Origin: Parasalinivibrio latis
GTDB lineage: Bacteria > Pseudomonadota > Gammaproteobacteria > Enterobacterales > Vibrionaceae
Length of the DNA stretch: 64,000 bases
Reading direction: 5' to 3'
Assembly: GCF_036825535.1 (NCBI RefSeq)
Contig: NZ_CP098813.1
Location: 1,612,001 to 1,676,000 of the forward strand
Below are positions 17,914 through 26,324 of this stretch, piece by piece. The first letter of the stretch is position 1; every line of letters begins with the position of its first letter. A program made the translations under genes and the position numbers. The notes beneath the pieces were generated by a model. It was not told the origin of the DNA and searched no databases. It saw only the letters and a program-made list of their open reading frames with translations.

Positions 17914-19017
17914 TTACATCACCAATTCAAATGCGGTATTTCCGTAATCCTGTCCGTTAATTCTCAATGAAATGCCTTGGCTGCCAGGGTAATACTTTCG
18001 TGTCGTTATCGGCTTGATAGCGTGTGAACGGGAAATCTCGATTGTTTCCCCGGATTTCAGCGTGACAGTCTTCCATTTGAATACTTTTGCAGACTGTTTG
18101 CCGTTATTTTTTACAAAATGCATCACGTAATCGATAACAAGCAGCTGGCTGTTTTTCGCTTCAGAACCCAGGATCGCCGAGAAAACAACGTTATTCCCGA
18201 ACTGTACGCGTGGGGTTTCAACACTTAGGCGAAAGATATCCAGCTCTGGCAGCTGGAAGCCAAAGACAGACATGGCACCTGAGTGACCATTTTTAATTAA
18301 TGTCCGGCATGCATGTTTAACCAACCGCTTCCGGTTCTTGTCCGCTCCTTGTATCCATTGATCTGCGATTGCGGCTACCAGGTCGGGATGATCTTTAGAT
18401 ATGTCATTTAGGTTGTTAGCCACTGAGCGCCTGACATACTCGGATTCATCATCACGAAGCTTTTCCAGCAGCGGAAGTATGGGTGACGGGTCCTTAATTA
18501 AGGCCGGTAACTGCATCGCCCAGGGGAGACGTGGACGTGTCCCTTCCGAAACCAGCCTGCGCACATGATGGTTAGGATCCGTCACCCAGCTTTCCATTAT
18601 CGCCAGAGCTTTTTCCAAGTCGTATAACAGGTAGTATCGGACATCAAACTCTGAAGAAAAGCGCTCTGTTGTCCCTTTAAGCATGTTAAGGGATTCCTCA
18701 AAACGAAGAGTGCCATGTTGACCGATAACCCCATTAAACGGCAGTACTTTCCAGCCCCAAAGCAAGGGGTTTCCTTCGGAGTCAAGCTGGCAGATTACAT
18801 CTTTTAATGTTGCATTCCGTGTATCAATGTCGGAGGGAAAAATTTGATAAAGCTCTTCGGTTATCAACAAAAGGCGATCTTTGAGCTCAAGGGATTCAAG
18901 CTTGTTGCAAACCCTTTTACAAAAGGCATCTTTATCAAAATCCTCAATATTCCCAATAAGGCTGTTGGCGATCTCATCAACAAATTGGGGAGATATTTTG
19001 TTTTTTAATAGTTCCAT
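17914..19017 (-). CDS. alkC: DNA alkylation-repair glycosylase AlkC (HEAT repeats plus Ig-like domain)
   Basis: This looks like the AlkC group of HEAT-like DNA glycosylases, which excise positively charged methylated bases such as 3-methyladenine without flipping them out. The 367 residues from the ATG at 19017 have a helical N-terminal HEAT-like region with the AlkC-typical stretch HHVRRLVSEGTRPRLPWA and the EFDVRYYLLYD segment. A C-terminal beta-rich part (about 270-367: VIDYVMHFVKNNGKQ, FKWKTVTLKSGETIEI) matches the Ig-like domain of AlkC. The frame is open to 19086 but would overlap the upstream gene, which ends 11 bases before this start. It is probably co-transcribed with that ABM-domain gene. 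Identification rests on family memory and the clear two-domain layout. Confidence 0.85.
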   Translation of the reverse strand: MELLKNKISPQFVDEIANSLIGNIEDFDKDAFCKRVCNKLESLELKDRLLLITEELYQIFPSDIDTRNATLKDVICQLDSEGNPLLWGWKVLPFNGVIGQHGTLRFEESLNMLKGTTERFSSEFDVRYYLLYDLEKALAIMESWVTDPNHHVRRLVSEGTRPRLPWAMQLPALIKDPSPILPLLEKLRDDESEYVRRSVANNLNDISKDHPDLVAAIADQWIQGADKNRKRLVKHACRTLIKNGHSGAMSVFGFQLPELDIFRLSVETPRVQFGNNVVFSAILGSEAKNSQLLVIDYVMHFVKNNGKQSAKVFKWKTVTLKSGETIEISRSHAIKPITTRKYYPGSQGISLRINGQDYGNTAFELVM

Positions 19018-19027
19018 TGGGTGCCCG

Positions 19028-19342
19028 CTATTGTTCGTAAGTATGGAGAGATGGGTAAAAATCGAGGCCTCCGTCAGTATCATCAATATCCATGACTGAG
19101 AAGAATTCGTGGCATGCAGGTGACGTCATCTCTGCTTCTATCACTTTTACTGCGTCTTCTTCACTGCGGAACTGGACGATATCAATATATTCACCGGAAC
19201 CAGTGCGGATGAGTTCACGACGTAATACGCCTGCTTGTAACGAGACAAACTGAGCCTGGAATTTCTCAGATGCTGCGATGAGGTCGTTTTCCGTTTTTCC
19301 TTCGGCAAGCCGGATAGGCGCAAATACAGTGACTGGATTCAT
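19028..19342 (-). CDS. ABM-like dimeric alpha/beta-barrel protein
   Basis: This is a 104-residue protein of the ferredoxin-like fold found in antibiotic-biosynthesis-monooxygenase (ABM) domain proteins. The pattern of a beta strand (TVFAPIRL), a helix (DLIAASEKFQAQF) and later strands (REL, YIDIVQF) with a final helix fits, but no cofactor residues can be named. AAGGAGTGAACC gives a strong ribosome site. It is 11 bases upstream of alkC and divergent from a WYL-domain regulator across 74 bases, so regulator, ABM protein and AlkC look like one small regulon. The reaction, if any, is unknown. Confidence 0.7.
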   Translation of the reverse strand: MNPVTVFAPIRLAEGKTENDLIAASEKFQAQFVSLQAGVLRRELIRTGSGEYIDIVQFRSEEDAVKVIEAEMTSPACHEFFSVMDIDDTDGGLDFYPSLHTYEQ

Positions 19343-19416
19343 GGTTCACTCCTTGATTGGGTGGGCAACAACTTCAGGATATTTAATAAGCGGTCATTTT
19401 GTGACATATTTGATTG

Positions 19417-20148
19417 ATGAAAAAATCATCAACAGTTAATCGCCTCCAACGCCTTGATTTGCTTGAAGCACGGTTAAAGTCCGGGGAACCCCTGACCGTC
19501 AAGGGCATTGCGGAGGAGTTGGGAATCAGTGTTCGGACGGTCAGCCGCGACATTGACATACTCCGCGAACAAGGTGTGCCGGTTGAAGCAGAGCGGGGAA
19601 GGGGCGGAGGAATTCGCCTGCATCGTGAGTGGGGAATAGGCCGAATCAGGCTAAATTATACAGAAGCGGTTGATCTTCTTATTACGCTTGCTATAGCAGA
19701 ACAGATGGAATCCCCAATGTTTATGGCTAACCTCGACGGAGTGCGGAGCAAGTTGATTGCGTCATTCTCCCCGGCATTGAAAGAAAAAGTTTCCGTGCTC
19801 AAGTCCAGGATTTTGATCGCCCCGTCAGCGTCAATTGGAGTTCTGTCGGGCTTTTCGCATTCAAATGGGAAAATTGCTGCTGAGTTGCACCAGGCTTTTT
19901 TGCACCAACAAAAACTCACTATTCGCTACTGTGATGAAAAGCGCAGTAATACAACCAGAACAATACAGCCACATTACTTGTTGTTGTCACCGCCGGTTTG
20001 GTACGTGGTGGCCTGGGATGAATGGCGTAACGATGTGCGTACCTTCCGGTGTGACCGTATCAAGGCCACGGAAATCTTGGAACAGGAATTTCGTTTACTT
20101 CCTCTGAGTTACTTTGAAGGTTGCCTTGAAGGTGTCGACTTTATCTAA
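19417..20148 (+). CDS. WYL-domain transcriptional regulator (YafY-like)
   Basis: This is a 243-residue regulator with an N-terminal winged helix (about 5-55; GIAEELGISVRTVSRDIDIL) and a C-terminal WYL ligand domain (about 140-225; TIRYCDEKRSN, then PPVWYVVAWDEWRNDVRTFRCDRI), where the namesake motif reads WYV. The ATG at 19417 is used; a TTG one codon earlier is possible. It is transcribed divergently from the ABM-alkC pair and probably controls it. WYL proteins often sense nucleic acid fragments or nucleotides and respond to DNA damage, which would fit alkC, but that is inference. Its stop directly abuts the stop of the Fis-like mini-gene on the other strand. Confidence 0.85.
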   Translation: MKKSSTVNRLQRLDLLEARLKSGEPLTVKGIAEELGISVRTVSRDIDILREQGVPVEAERGRGGGIRLHREWGIGRIRLNYTEAVDLLITLAIAEQMESPMFMANLDGVRSKLIASFSPALKEKVSVLKSRILIAPSASIGVLSGFSHSNGKIAAELHQAFLHQQKLTIRYCDEKRSNTTRTIQPHYLLLSPPVWYVVAWDEWRNDVRTFRCDRIKATEILEQEFRLLPLSYFEGCLEGVDFI

Positions 20149-20340
20149 CTAGCCCTCCTTTCGCTCTAGAATACGTTGCAACCGGGGACGGCTGATTTTC
20201 AGTATTTCACATGCCTGTCCTTTGTGGCCACCAACACTGTCGAGAACCCGGATGACGTGATGGTATTCGATATCCTGCAAGCTCTGGTCAGGATCAGGTA
20301 TGGTTTTGCCTGTGGGATTTGTGAATTCACTCGCTAGCAT
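20149..20340 (-). CDS. Fis-type helix-turn-helix mini-protein or remnant of an NtrC-family activator
   Basis: This is a 63-residue protein that consists almost only of a Fis/NtrC-type C-terminal DNA-binding domain: VIRVLDSVGGHKGQACEILKISRPRLQRILER has the two helices of the turn. AGAGGA stands before the ATG, so it may be a real small gene. No sigma-54 AAA+ domain is found upstream, so it could equally be the last piece of a lost NtrC-like activator. Its stop abuts the end of the WYL gene. The plus-strand terminator at 20366-20389 lies behind its start. Confidence 0.55.
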   Translation of the reverse strand: MLASEFTNPTGKTIPDPDQSLQDIEYHHVIRVLDSVGGHKGQACEILKISRPRLQRILERKEG

Positions 20341-20365
20341 TCCTCTGCATAGACTAAATGGTGTC

Positions 20366-20389
20366 GGGGGCTAATTTGGCCCCCTTTTT
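20366..20389 (+). terminator. Plus-strand terminator beyond the Fis-like gene
   Basis: GGGGGC (20366-20371) pairs with GCCCCC (20379-20384) and is followed by five Ts. It would end the WYL-regulator transcript about 220 bases after its stop, so that transcript would run antisense through the whole Fis-like gene. Confidence 0.7.
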
Positions 20390-20563
20390 AATGGTTTCAA
20401 GGTGAGGTTTATCTTTTACGGTAAGATGAAGTTCTGGGGGTAAGTTTACGTGATATCTTTAATTTAATTTAATTTGACGTAAATCTATACAAATCTGTCG
20501 CTAATGCGCGAGTGTTTGTAATTTTTAGTTTTGTTAATACTTGGTTTTGTATTTAACCCAGCC

Positions 20564-21166
20564 CTAAACTTTTTCAATATAAACTGCAACACCTGGATAA
20601 TAATAACCGTCTTTTGCGGTTAGATTTTTAGCTGCATCAGGACAATAAATTGCGTAAGCATGCGTTGGGAATTCAGTTGCCATTCTTTTAAATCGGTTAA
20701 TACTTTCTTCCATATCAACATCTGGTTTTACTTTTCCAACAACGAAAGAGATTGCCAGGCGTTCGTCGTCCTCATTGCCTTGAATATCCTCAACATCCCT
20801 TTTCGCTGCGCTCATTGATTGGCTGACATAGCTTTCAAAATCTTCAGGACTGTTAATATCAATGTAGACAACTTTGGCTTCAGCACAAACTCCCAACTCT
20901 TTGTTTGCCAGGTACAAATCATTCCTGCCAATGTATGTTTTGTCCAAGTCTGTTTTGGGCACCTGATACTCTTCTATCGCTGTCCACCCGGCTTTCCAGG
21001 CTGCACCGGCAAGGATGCTTACGTTAGCTCTTTCGTTATACCAGTAAGGGAGGTCAGATTGATTCCAGGTATCTATATATTGATTGGAGCACTCAATCCA
21101 GTGCTGGAGGATAGGCTCAATGTAGGCAAGTTTCTCATGAATTACAGAGATGCTGGTATTTGGCAT
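20564..21166 (-). CDS. Uncharacterised protein with a possible PD-(D/E)XK nuclease core
   Basis: This is a 200-residue soluble protein; I do not recognise the family. The middle part, GRNDLYLANKE followed by GVCAEAKVVYIDI, shows an Asp and then Glu-x-Lys on a predicted strand, the pattern of a PD-(D/E)XK nuclease core. A Trp/Tyr-rich N-terminal part (WNQSDLPYWYNERANVSILAGAAWKAGW) and a C-terminal strand-rich part surround it. GGAGAATAACAACC gives a good ribosome site. The gene is alone, in AT-rich DNA between the WYL block and fdhA, which suggests acquired accessory DNA. It could be a defence or DNA-processing nuclease, or a catalytically inert relative. Confidence 0.6.
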   Translation of the reverse strand: MPNTSISVIHEKLAYIEPILQHWIECSNQYIDTWNQSDLPYWYNERANVSILAGAAWKAGWTAIEEYQVPKTDLDKTYIGRNDLYLANKELGVCAEAKVVYIDINSPEDFESYVSQSMSAAKRDVEDIQGNEDDERLAISFVVGKVKPDVDMEESINRFKRMATEFPTHAYAIYCPDAAKNLTAKDGYYYPGVAVYIEKV

Positions 21167-21518
21167 GGTTGTTATTCTCCGCCTTGGAAAGGCTCATTAT
21201 AGAGATCAAATGCTTGGCAAAGTCAGCTATAAGAAATGGGATTTATGTATGCAAAAAAGAAGGGTGAATCCACATTGAATTTTAAAGGTAAGAAATTTCA
21301 GGTTTTCAATTTATATTGCTGTTATGTAATAACATAACGTTATTGAAAGAATGATGTCTGATTGCGACAAAATAATTCGTCAATGTGACATGGTTATTTA
21401 TTGTGCTGTTTTTAAGTGATATGTGTAATGTCCGCACAGGAAGCGGTGAGTTTACTTAATGTATCCACTGCATGTTATTCAGAACCTGGAACACAACCAC
21501 GTCTGGAGAGGACACACT
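21167..21518. promoter_or_regulatory. Control region upstream of fdhA
   Basis: This is a 352-base AT-rich gap between divergent genes. It holds a hairpin-forming GTTATG-N6-CATAAC (21321-21338) and TTGCGAC at 21362-21368, the reverse complement of the GTCGCAA heptamer seen before glyA. The fdhA start is about 150 bases further on, after GGAGAGGACACACT. Confidence 0.45.
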
Positions 21519-22715
21519 ATGTCATTAAATCAAGGAAACCGCGGTGTCGTGTACATGGGGCCGAACAACGTTGAGGTCCAGTCTATTTCTTACCCAGAAT
21601 TAATGTTGGGTAAACGTGTATGTCAGCACGGCGTGATTTTGAAAGTCGTCACTACCAATATTTGTGGCAGTGACCAACACATGGTACGTGGACGCACAAC
21701 CGCAGAGCCGGGCTTGGTACTGGGTCATGAAATTACCGGTCAAGTTGTAGAGTGCGGACGGGATGTTGAATTCCTGGAAGTGGGAGATATTGTCTCTGTT
21801 CCTTTCAATATCGCATGTGGCCGTTGCCGTAACTGTAAAGAAGGTAAAACAGGTATTTGCCTTAGCGTGAATCCAGCGCGTCCGGGTGCAGCATATGGCT
21901 ACGTTGACATGGGGGGTTGGGTAGGGGGTCAGTCTGAGTACGTGATGGTGCCTTACGCTGATTTTAATTTGTTGAAATTCCACGACCGTGACCGTGCGCT
22001 GGAGAAGATCAAAGATCTGACGCTTCTTTCCGATATCTTCCCAACCGGTTACCACGGCGCAGTGACCGCCGGAGTTCAGCCCGGTTCAACGGTTTATGTT
22101 GCCGGTGCTGGCCCTGTTGGCCTTGCATGCGCTGCGTCCTGCCATTTGTTGGGTGCAGCCTGCGTTATCGTTGGTGACATGAACCCTGATCGTCTGGCCC
22201 AGGCGCGCAGTTTTGGGTGTGAAACCATTGACCTTCGTCAGGAAGCGACGGTTCCTGAGATGATCGAACAGATCCTTGGCGTGCCCGAGGTTGACTGTGC
22301 TGTTGACTGTGTTGGGTTTGAAGCCCACAGCCACGGCTGCAGTTGCCACAAAGAACAACCGGCGATTGTACTGAACACGATGATGGAAGTTTGCCGCGCT
22401 GGTGGTGGTATCGGGATTCCGGGTCTTTATGTCACAGGTGACCCCGGTGCAGTGGATGAAGATGCGAAAATGGGTCAGCTCGGTGTTCGTATTGGCCTTG
22501 GCTGGGCGAAGTCCCACTATTTTGTTACCGGCCAATGCCCTGTAATGAAGTATCACCACAACCTCTCCCAGGCCATTCTGTGGGATAAAATCGACATAGC
22601 AAAAGCAGTAAATGTTGAAATGATCTCACTTGATGAGGCGCCCACAGGCTATGCAGAGTTTGATGGTGGTGTAGCGAAGAAATTCGTTATTGACCCTCAT
22701 GGCATGGTTGCCTGA
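21519..22715 (+). CDS. fdhA: Glutathione-independent formaldehyde dehydrogenase
   Basis: This is a zinc- and NAD-dependent medium-chain dehydrogenase that oxidises formaldehyde directly to formate. The 398 residues show the catalytic zinc site (Cys49 in NICGSD, His70-Glu71 in LGHE), the structural zinc cysteines 100, 103, 106 and 114, and the NAD fold VAGAGPVGLACAASCHLLGA. The ATG at 21519 is fixed by GGAGAGGACACACT; the frame is open upstream without a ribosome site. The gene would detoxify formaldehyde released by betaine and dimethylglycine demethylation. In Pseudomonas it directly follows purU; here a 3.5-kb accessory block separates them. It ends in a strong terminator. Confidence 0.95.
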   Translation: MSLNQGNRGVVYMGPNNVEVQSISYPELMLGKRVCQHGVILKVVTTNICGSDQHMVRGRTTAEPGLVLGHEITGQVVECGRDVEFLEVGDIVSVPFNIACGRCRNCKEGKTGICLSVNPARPGAAYGYVDMGGWVGGQSEYVMVPYADFNLLKFHDRDRALEKIKDLTLLSDIFPTGYHGAVTAGVQPGSTVYVAGAGPVGLACAASCHLLGAACVIVGDMNPDRLAQARSFGCETIDLRQEATVPEMIEQILGVPEVDCAVDCVGFEAHSHGCSCHKEQPAIVLNTMMEVCRAGGGIGIPGLYVTGDPGAVDEDAKMGQLGVRIGLGWAKSHYFVTGQCPVMKYHHNLSQAILWDKIDIAKAVNVEMISLDEAPTGYAEFDGGVAKKFVIDPHGMVA

Positions 22716-22739
22716 TACAAGGTCACTCCGAACTCTGCT

Positions 22740-22767
22740 ATAAAGGCCACTTCCGAGTGGCCTTTAT
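22740..22767. terminator. Bidirectional terminator after fdhA
   Basis: A 12-bp perfect stem (22740-22751 with 22756-22767) with loop TCCG lies between the convergent fdhA and LysR genes. Confidence 0.8.
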
Positions 22768-22775
22768 ACTGGGAG

Positions 22776-23657
22776 TTAATAAATCAAAGCATCAGCAATG
22801 TTTTTATCTGAATAGAAGGTTTGGACTTGTTGGGTGAGTTGCTGCAGCAGTGATACCGTCAGAACCGGGTGGGGCGCGGTAGGAAGCACTGCAACAATAT
22901 CGATAGCCGGGAGTGACGGATAGTCACCATCAGCCAGTATTGAGAGGTCTCCGGGTACACTGCATTTCGCCATTGCAGAAACAGCGACACCGTGCCGTAC
23001 CAACCCACGAAGAGACGAAGCACTGCTGGTAAACGCGACGAGTGAAAAGTCGATACCGGCCTTACCTAACCCGTCAACTGCTGACGCGTGAAATTTACAG
23101 TCATTATTAAAAAGGGCGACGGGGAGAGGACGCCGGTCAAAAATGGCTTTGTCGGCAGAGGGGTAAACCCAGCATCCCTTGTCCCGTAAAAGCAACCAGC
23201 CTTCGTCCGAATCTGGAGCGCGGGTAATCAGTGCAATATCCAGTTCTCCCCGATCTAGGAGAGATCGGAGCCTCACGGTCGATGCGCATAAGATTTCTAT
23301 CGTAACATTCCCAATAGTTTTCCGTAGTGTGCTGATGAACACGGGTAACACAGTTTCTGCATAGTCATCCGGGCAACCCAGTTTAATCACCGGTGCCTGA
23401 CCTTGTTTTCTCAGTGAAAGCAGGGCTTCGTCGTGTTGTTCCACTAATGTTCTTGCCTTGGATATCAACCTTTGCCCGGTTGGTGTTGGCGCCAGTGGAC
23501 GTAGATCCCTGTCAAAAAGCGGGGCACCTATTTCCTCTTCAAGCCGGTTTATCTGTTTGCTGATCGCTGACTGGGTACGGAAAACCTGATTTGCAGCTCG
23601 TGTAAAGCTTCCGGTTTCAACGATAGCCAAAAAGGTTCGGAGCGATTCGATATCCAT
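22776..23657 (-). CDS. LysR-family transcriptional regulator
   Basis: This is a 293-residue LysR regulator. The N-terminal winged helix is clear (SLRTFLAIVETGSFTRAANQVFRTQSAISKQINRLEEE, residues 4-41), followed by the two-lobed effector domain (VIKLGCPDDYAE onwards). It is divergent from a glutathione S-transferase gene across 114 bases, which is the usual arrangement for a LysR protein and its target. It converges on fdhA, so control of fdhA is less likely. The effector cannot be told. Confidence 0.9.
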   Translation of the reverse strand: MDIESLRTFLAIVETGSFTRAANQVFRTQSAISKQINRLEEEIGAPLFDRDLRPLAPTPTGQRLISKARTLVEQHDEALLSLRKQGQAPVIKLGCPDDYAETVLPVFISTLRKTIGNVTIEILCASTVRLRSLLDRGELDIALITRAPDSDEGWLLLRDKGCWVYPSADKAIFDRRPLPVALFNNDCKFHASAVDGLGKAGIDFSLVAFTSSASSLRGLVRHGVAVSAMAKCSVPGDLSILADGDYPSLPAIDIVAVLPTAPHPVLTVSLLQQLTQQVQTFYSDKNIADALIY

Positions 23658-23771
23658 TTGTGGGAAATCCTATTCCTAAAGCTCATGCTGATTATAAAAA
23701 TAATTCGTTCGAAGCGGTAAAGGCAATACTGCATTCTTGGGGAACAGGGTTTAACTGGTGAGGGAAGACAA

Positions 23772-24425
23772 ATGGAATTAATCATTGGCAATAAAAATTA
23801 CTCCAGTTGGTCTATGCGCGCCTGGGTGATGCTGTATGAAAACGGTATCGCTTTTGACGAAAATGAGCAGCAACTGTTCTCCGAAGCATTTTATAGTGAA
23901 ATATCCCAATACTCCGGTGCAGGTAAAGTACCTGTGTTGGTGGATGAAGACATTGCAGTATGGGATTCGCTGTCTATTTGCGAGTACATCAGTGAAAGGC
24001 ATCTTGATGGTAAAGGCTGGCCAACCGACGTAGGCCAACGAGCGATCGCAAGGTCAATATCATCCGAAATGCACAGTGGTTTCAATGCATTGCGCAATGA
24101 GTGTCCAATGAACTGTCGCGCCAAAAGAAAGGTTGTGCTTTCAGACGATGCAAAAACAGATATTGCCAGGATTGATGAAATATGGTCAAAACAAATGCGT
24201 ACCTATCAGGCCGAGGATGATTGGTTATTTGGAGAGTTCTCAATAGCAGACGCGATGTACATACCCGTGGTAATGAGGTTTATAACTTATGGCATAGCGT
24301 TAAGTCCGCGTTCAAAGAAATACATGGAAAGGGTAATGCGTTCTGAATCTGTTGTTGCCTGGCTTGATTCAGCATTAAAGGATGAATCGGTTATCCCAGA
24401 AGATGAAGCCGGAGAGGCAGTTTAA
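23772..24425 (+). CDS. Glutathione S-transferase family protein
   Basis: This is a 217-residue soluble protein with an N-terminal thioredoxin-like GST domain (about 1-78). NKNYSSWSMRAWVMLYENGI holds the likely catalytic Ser, and VPVLVDEDIAVWDSLSICEYI contains the glutathione-binding cis-Pro and Asp-Ser pair. An all-helical C-terminal domain follows, with the SIADAMYIPVVMRF cap. GAGGGAAGACAA precedes the start. It is divergent from the LysR gene. The substrate is unknown. Formaldehyde oxidation next door is glutathione-independent, so a direct role in that pathway is not implied. Confidence 0.88.
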   Translation: MELIIGNKNYSSWSMRAWVMLYENGIAFDENEQQLFSEAFYSEISQYSGAGKVPVLVDEDIAVWDSLSICEYISERHLDGKGWPTDVGQRAIARSISSEMHSGFNALRNECPMNCRAKRKVVLSDDAKTDIARIDEIWSKQMRTYQAEDDWLFGEFSIADAMYIPVVMRFITYGIALSPRSKKYMERVMRSESVVAWLDSALKDESVIPEDEAGEAV

Positions 24426-24449
24426 AAAAAAGCCGCCCGAGGGGGCGGC
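24424..24449 (-). terminator. Terminator of the chemoreceptor gene
   Basis: GCCGCCC (24432-24438) and GGGCGGC (24443-24449) form a stem that, read on the minus strand, is followed by an eight-T run (24424-24431). It lies just beyond the chemoreceptor stop and next to the GST stop. Confidence 0.85.
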
Positions 24450-24470
24450 AGTGCAAAACACCGGAAGGTG

Positions 24471-26324
24471 TCAAAAGTGTTCCCAGTGATCCTCTGGTGA
24501 CGATCCATTGCGTCTATACGTTTTTAGTTTTGGGTTGTCCTTGGTGTCGCCAGGGCTGTTTGTTTCGTCAGTATGTTTAACGATAGGTTCTTCTTGCGTG
24601 CTTTCTGTGTGAATTAACTTTGTGTTTGTTTTACCTTGGACTGACGTTACCTGATTGGGTTCGGTTACATCTGTAGAAAATGCAGCCACCAACGAAACAA
24701 CATCATGAACCTGTTGGGCAACGTTAGAACTGGATACTGCGGTCTCTTGAACAAGGGCTGCATTTTGTTGAGTGACGTCATCCAAAACGATAATTGACTG
24801 GTTTACTTGCTCGATACCCTCTGCTTGATCCTTTGTATTGGACGTCACTCGCTCAATGATTTTGTTGACCTCAGTGACACCCAGTCTGATTTCCTCAAGT
24901 GCATCGCCAGTGCGTCCAACATGTAGTGTACCTACCTTCACTTTGTCCAGGCTGTCTTCGATGAGCACTTTTATATCTTTTGATGCACTGGCGCTGCGTT
25001 GTGCAAGATTTCTGACTTCTCCGGCGACGACAGCAAACCCGCGGCCTTGCTCTCCTGCTCGAGCCGCTTCAACGGCAGCATTGAGTGCGAGGAGGTTGGT
25101 TTGGAAGGCAATTTCATTTATGACCCCCAATATGTTGCTGATTTTTGTACTGGACTGTGTAATGGCATCCATAGCCTCTATCGCGGAATTGACCACTTCA
25201 CTGCCTTCTTCAGACTGCTTTTGCGCATTTCTGGCAATGTTTTCGGCATTTTCGGCGGCTTTAGCATTTTCCTTGGTAGCGGTGGCCATTTGTTTGAGGC
25301 TGGCGGATATTTGAACAACGCTGGCGGCTTGGTTGTCGGTGCGGCGACTGAGTTCATCATTACCAGCTGCAATTTCTGACGCTCCGAGATTTACCACATG
25401 CGCAGCATTTCTGACTTGCTCAATTGTCTGGCGGAATTTGTGGAGTGCTGACTCTGTCTGAGTTTGAAGATACTCAAACTGACTGAGGGCATTGTCATTA
25501 CCTTTTAGTTTACTTTCTGTCTCATGGTGGAGGCTAAGCACTGATCTGTAGAGTTGCGTAATTGGACCTGCAACATAGTGCTTGACGATAAAATAGGCAA
25601 TCAGGGAAGTGACCAGTACGACGCCTGCCATTGCTAAGCTGACAATCACCGCATCAAAAACAGCTTCCCGTTTGTTTTTGGCATCAATGAGGGTACGGTT
25701 TTCCATTGCTTCGAAGAACAAATCAACCGGAGCCATTATCCTCGCTTTTTCCTGATGATATTCAGGGCTGTGTAATAGAGTTCGCGCAAAGTCGAGGTCT
25801 GGCTTACCGCGCAGGTTGTATTCACCGGTTTCAGGATTCATAAAAATGCCTTTAACCGCATTCATTGCCTGCACTTCCAGATTAACCAGCCCGTCTGAAT
25901 TGGCTTGTGCTTCAGCCAGATGGTCAAATTCTGTTTCTGTGAAGCCTAGTTCTTCCATACGTGTTTGCAGGGGAATGGTGACACCGTCGGGTTTAGGTTT
26001 GTCACCAAACTCAGAAACCAAGTCCCAGTAAATCAGGTGATATTTTTCCGGCCGTGGAATGACGCCGTTTCTGATATCCAGTACGGCTTGATACATCTGT
26101 TCAAAGAGTGGATTGCCGGTAACAACATATGTACGGGCAAGGCGGGTAAGGTCATCTGAGCTTTGGCGAAGTTCATCAGCTGTTTGGTAGGACAGGTATC
26201 TGCGCTCAGCTGAAGCGGAATAATCTTCGACAATGGATTCAATTCTGACGACCAGTGCCCCTGTAAAAAAGGTCAGCGTAACTATCAGCGTAAACATCCC
26301 AACCAGAATAACACGCAGGCTCAT
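24471..26324 (-). CDS. Methyl-accepting chemotaxis protein
   Basis: This is a 617-residue membrane chemoreceptor from the ATG at 26324, which has GGAGAG six bases upstream; a longer frame to 26432 lacks a site. TM1 is VILVGMFTLIVTLTFFTGAL. A periplasmic helical sensor of about 220 residues (containing LARTYVVTGNPLFEQMY) follows, and TM2 is VIVSLAMAGVVLVTSLIAYFIV. After a HAMP linker comes the cytoplasmic signalling domain with the conserved hairpin tip EIAFQTNLLALNAAVEAARAGE. The C-terminal 80 residues are polar and disordered. It is divergent from the dimethylglycine demethylation operon across 308 bases, so betaine, dimethylglycine or a related methylamine is a reasonable ligand guess, on position alone. 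Confidence 0.92.
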   Translation of the reverse strand: MSLRVILVGMFTLIVTLTFFTGALVVRIESIVEDYSASAERRYLSYQTADELRQSSDDLTRLARTYVVTGNPLFEQMYQAVLDIRNGVIPRPEKYHLIYWDLVSEFGDKPKPDGVTIPLQTRMEELGFTETEFDHLAEAQANSDGLVNLEVQAMNAVKGIFMNPETGEYNLRGKPDLDFARTLLHSPEYHQEKARIMAPVDLFFEAMENRTLIDAKNKREAVFDAVIVSLAMAGVVLVTSLIAYFIVKHYVAGPITQLYRSVLSLHHETESKLKGNDNALSQFEYLQTQTESALHKFRQTIEQVRNAAHVVNLGASEIAAGNDELSRRTDNQAASVVQISASLKQMATATKENAKAAENAENIARNAQKQSEEGSEVVNSAIEAMDAITQSSTKISNILGVINEIAFQTNLLALNAAVEAARAGEQGRGFAVVAGEVRNLAQRSASASKDIKVLIEDSLDKVKVGTLHVGRTGDALEEIRLGVTEVNKIIERVTSNTKDQAEGIEQVNQSIIVLDDVTQQNAALVQETAVSSSNVAQQVHDVVSLVAAFSTDVTEPNQVTSVQGKTNTKLIHTESTQEEPIVKHTDETNSPGDTKDNPKLKTYRRNGSSPEDHWEHF

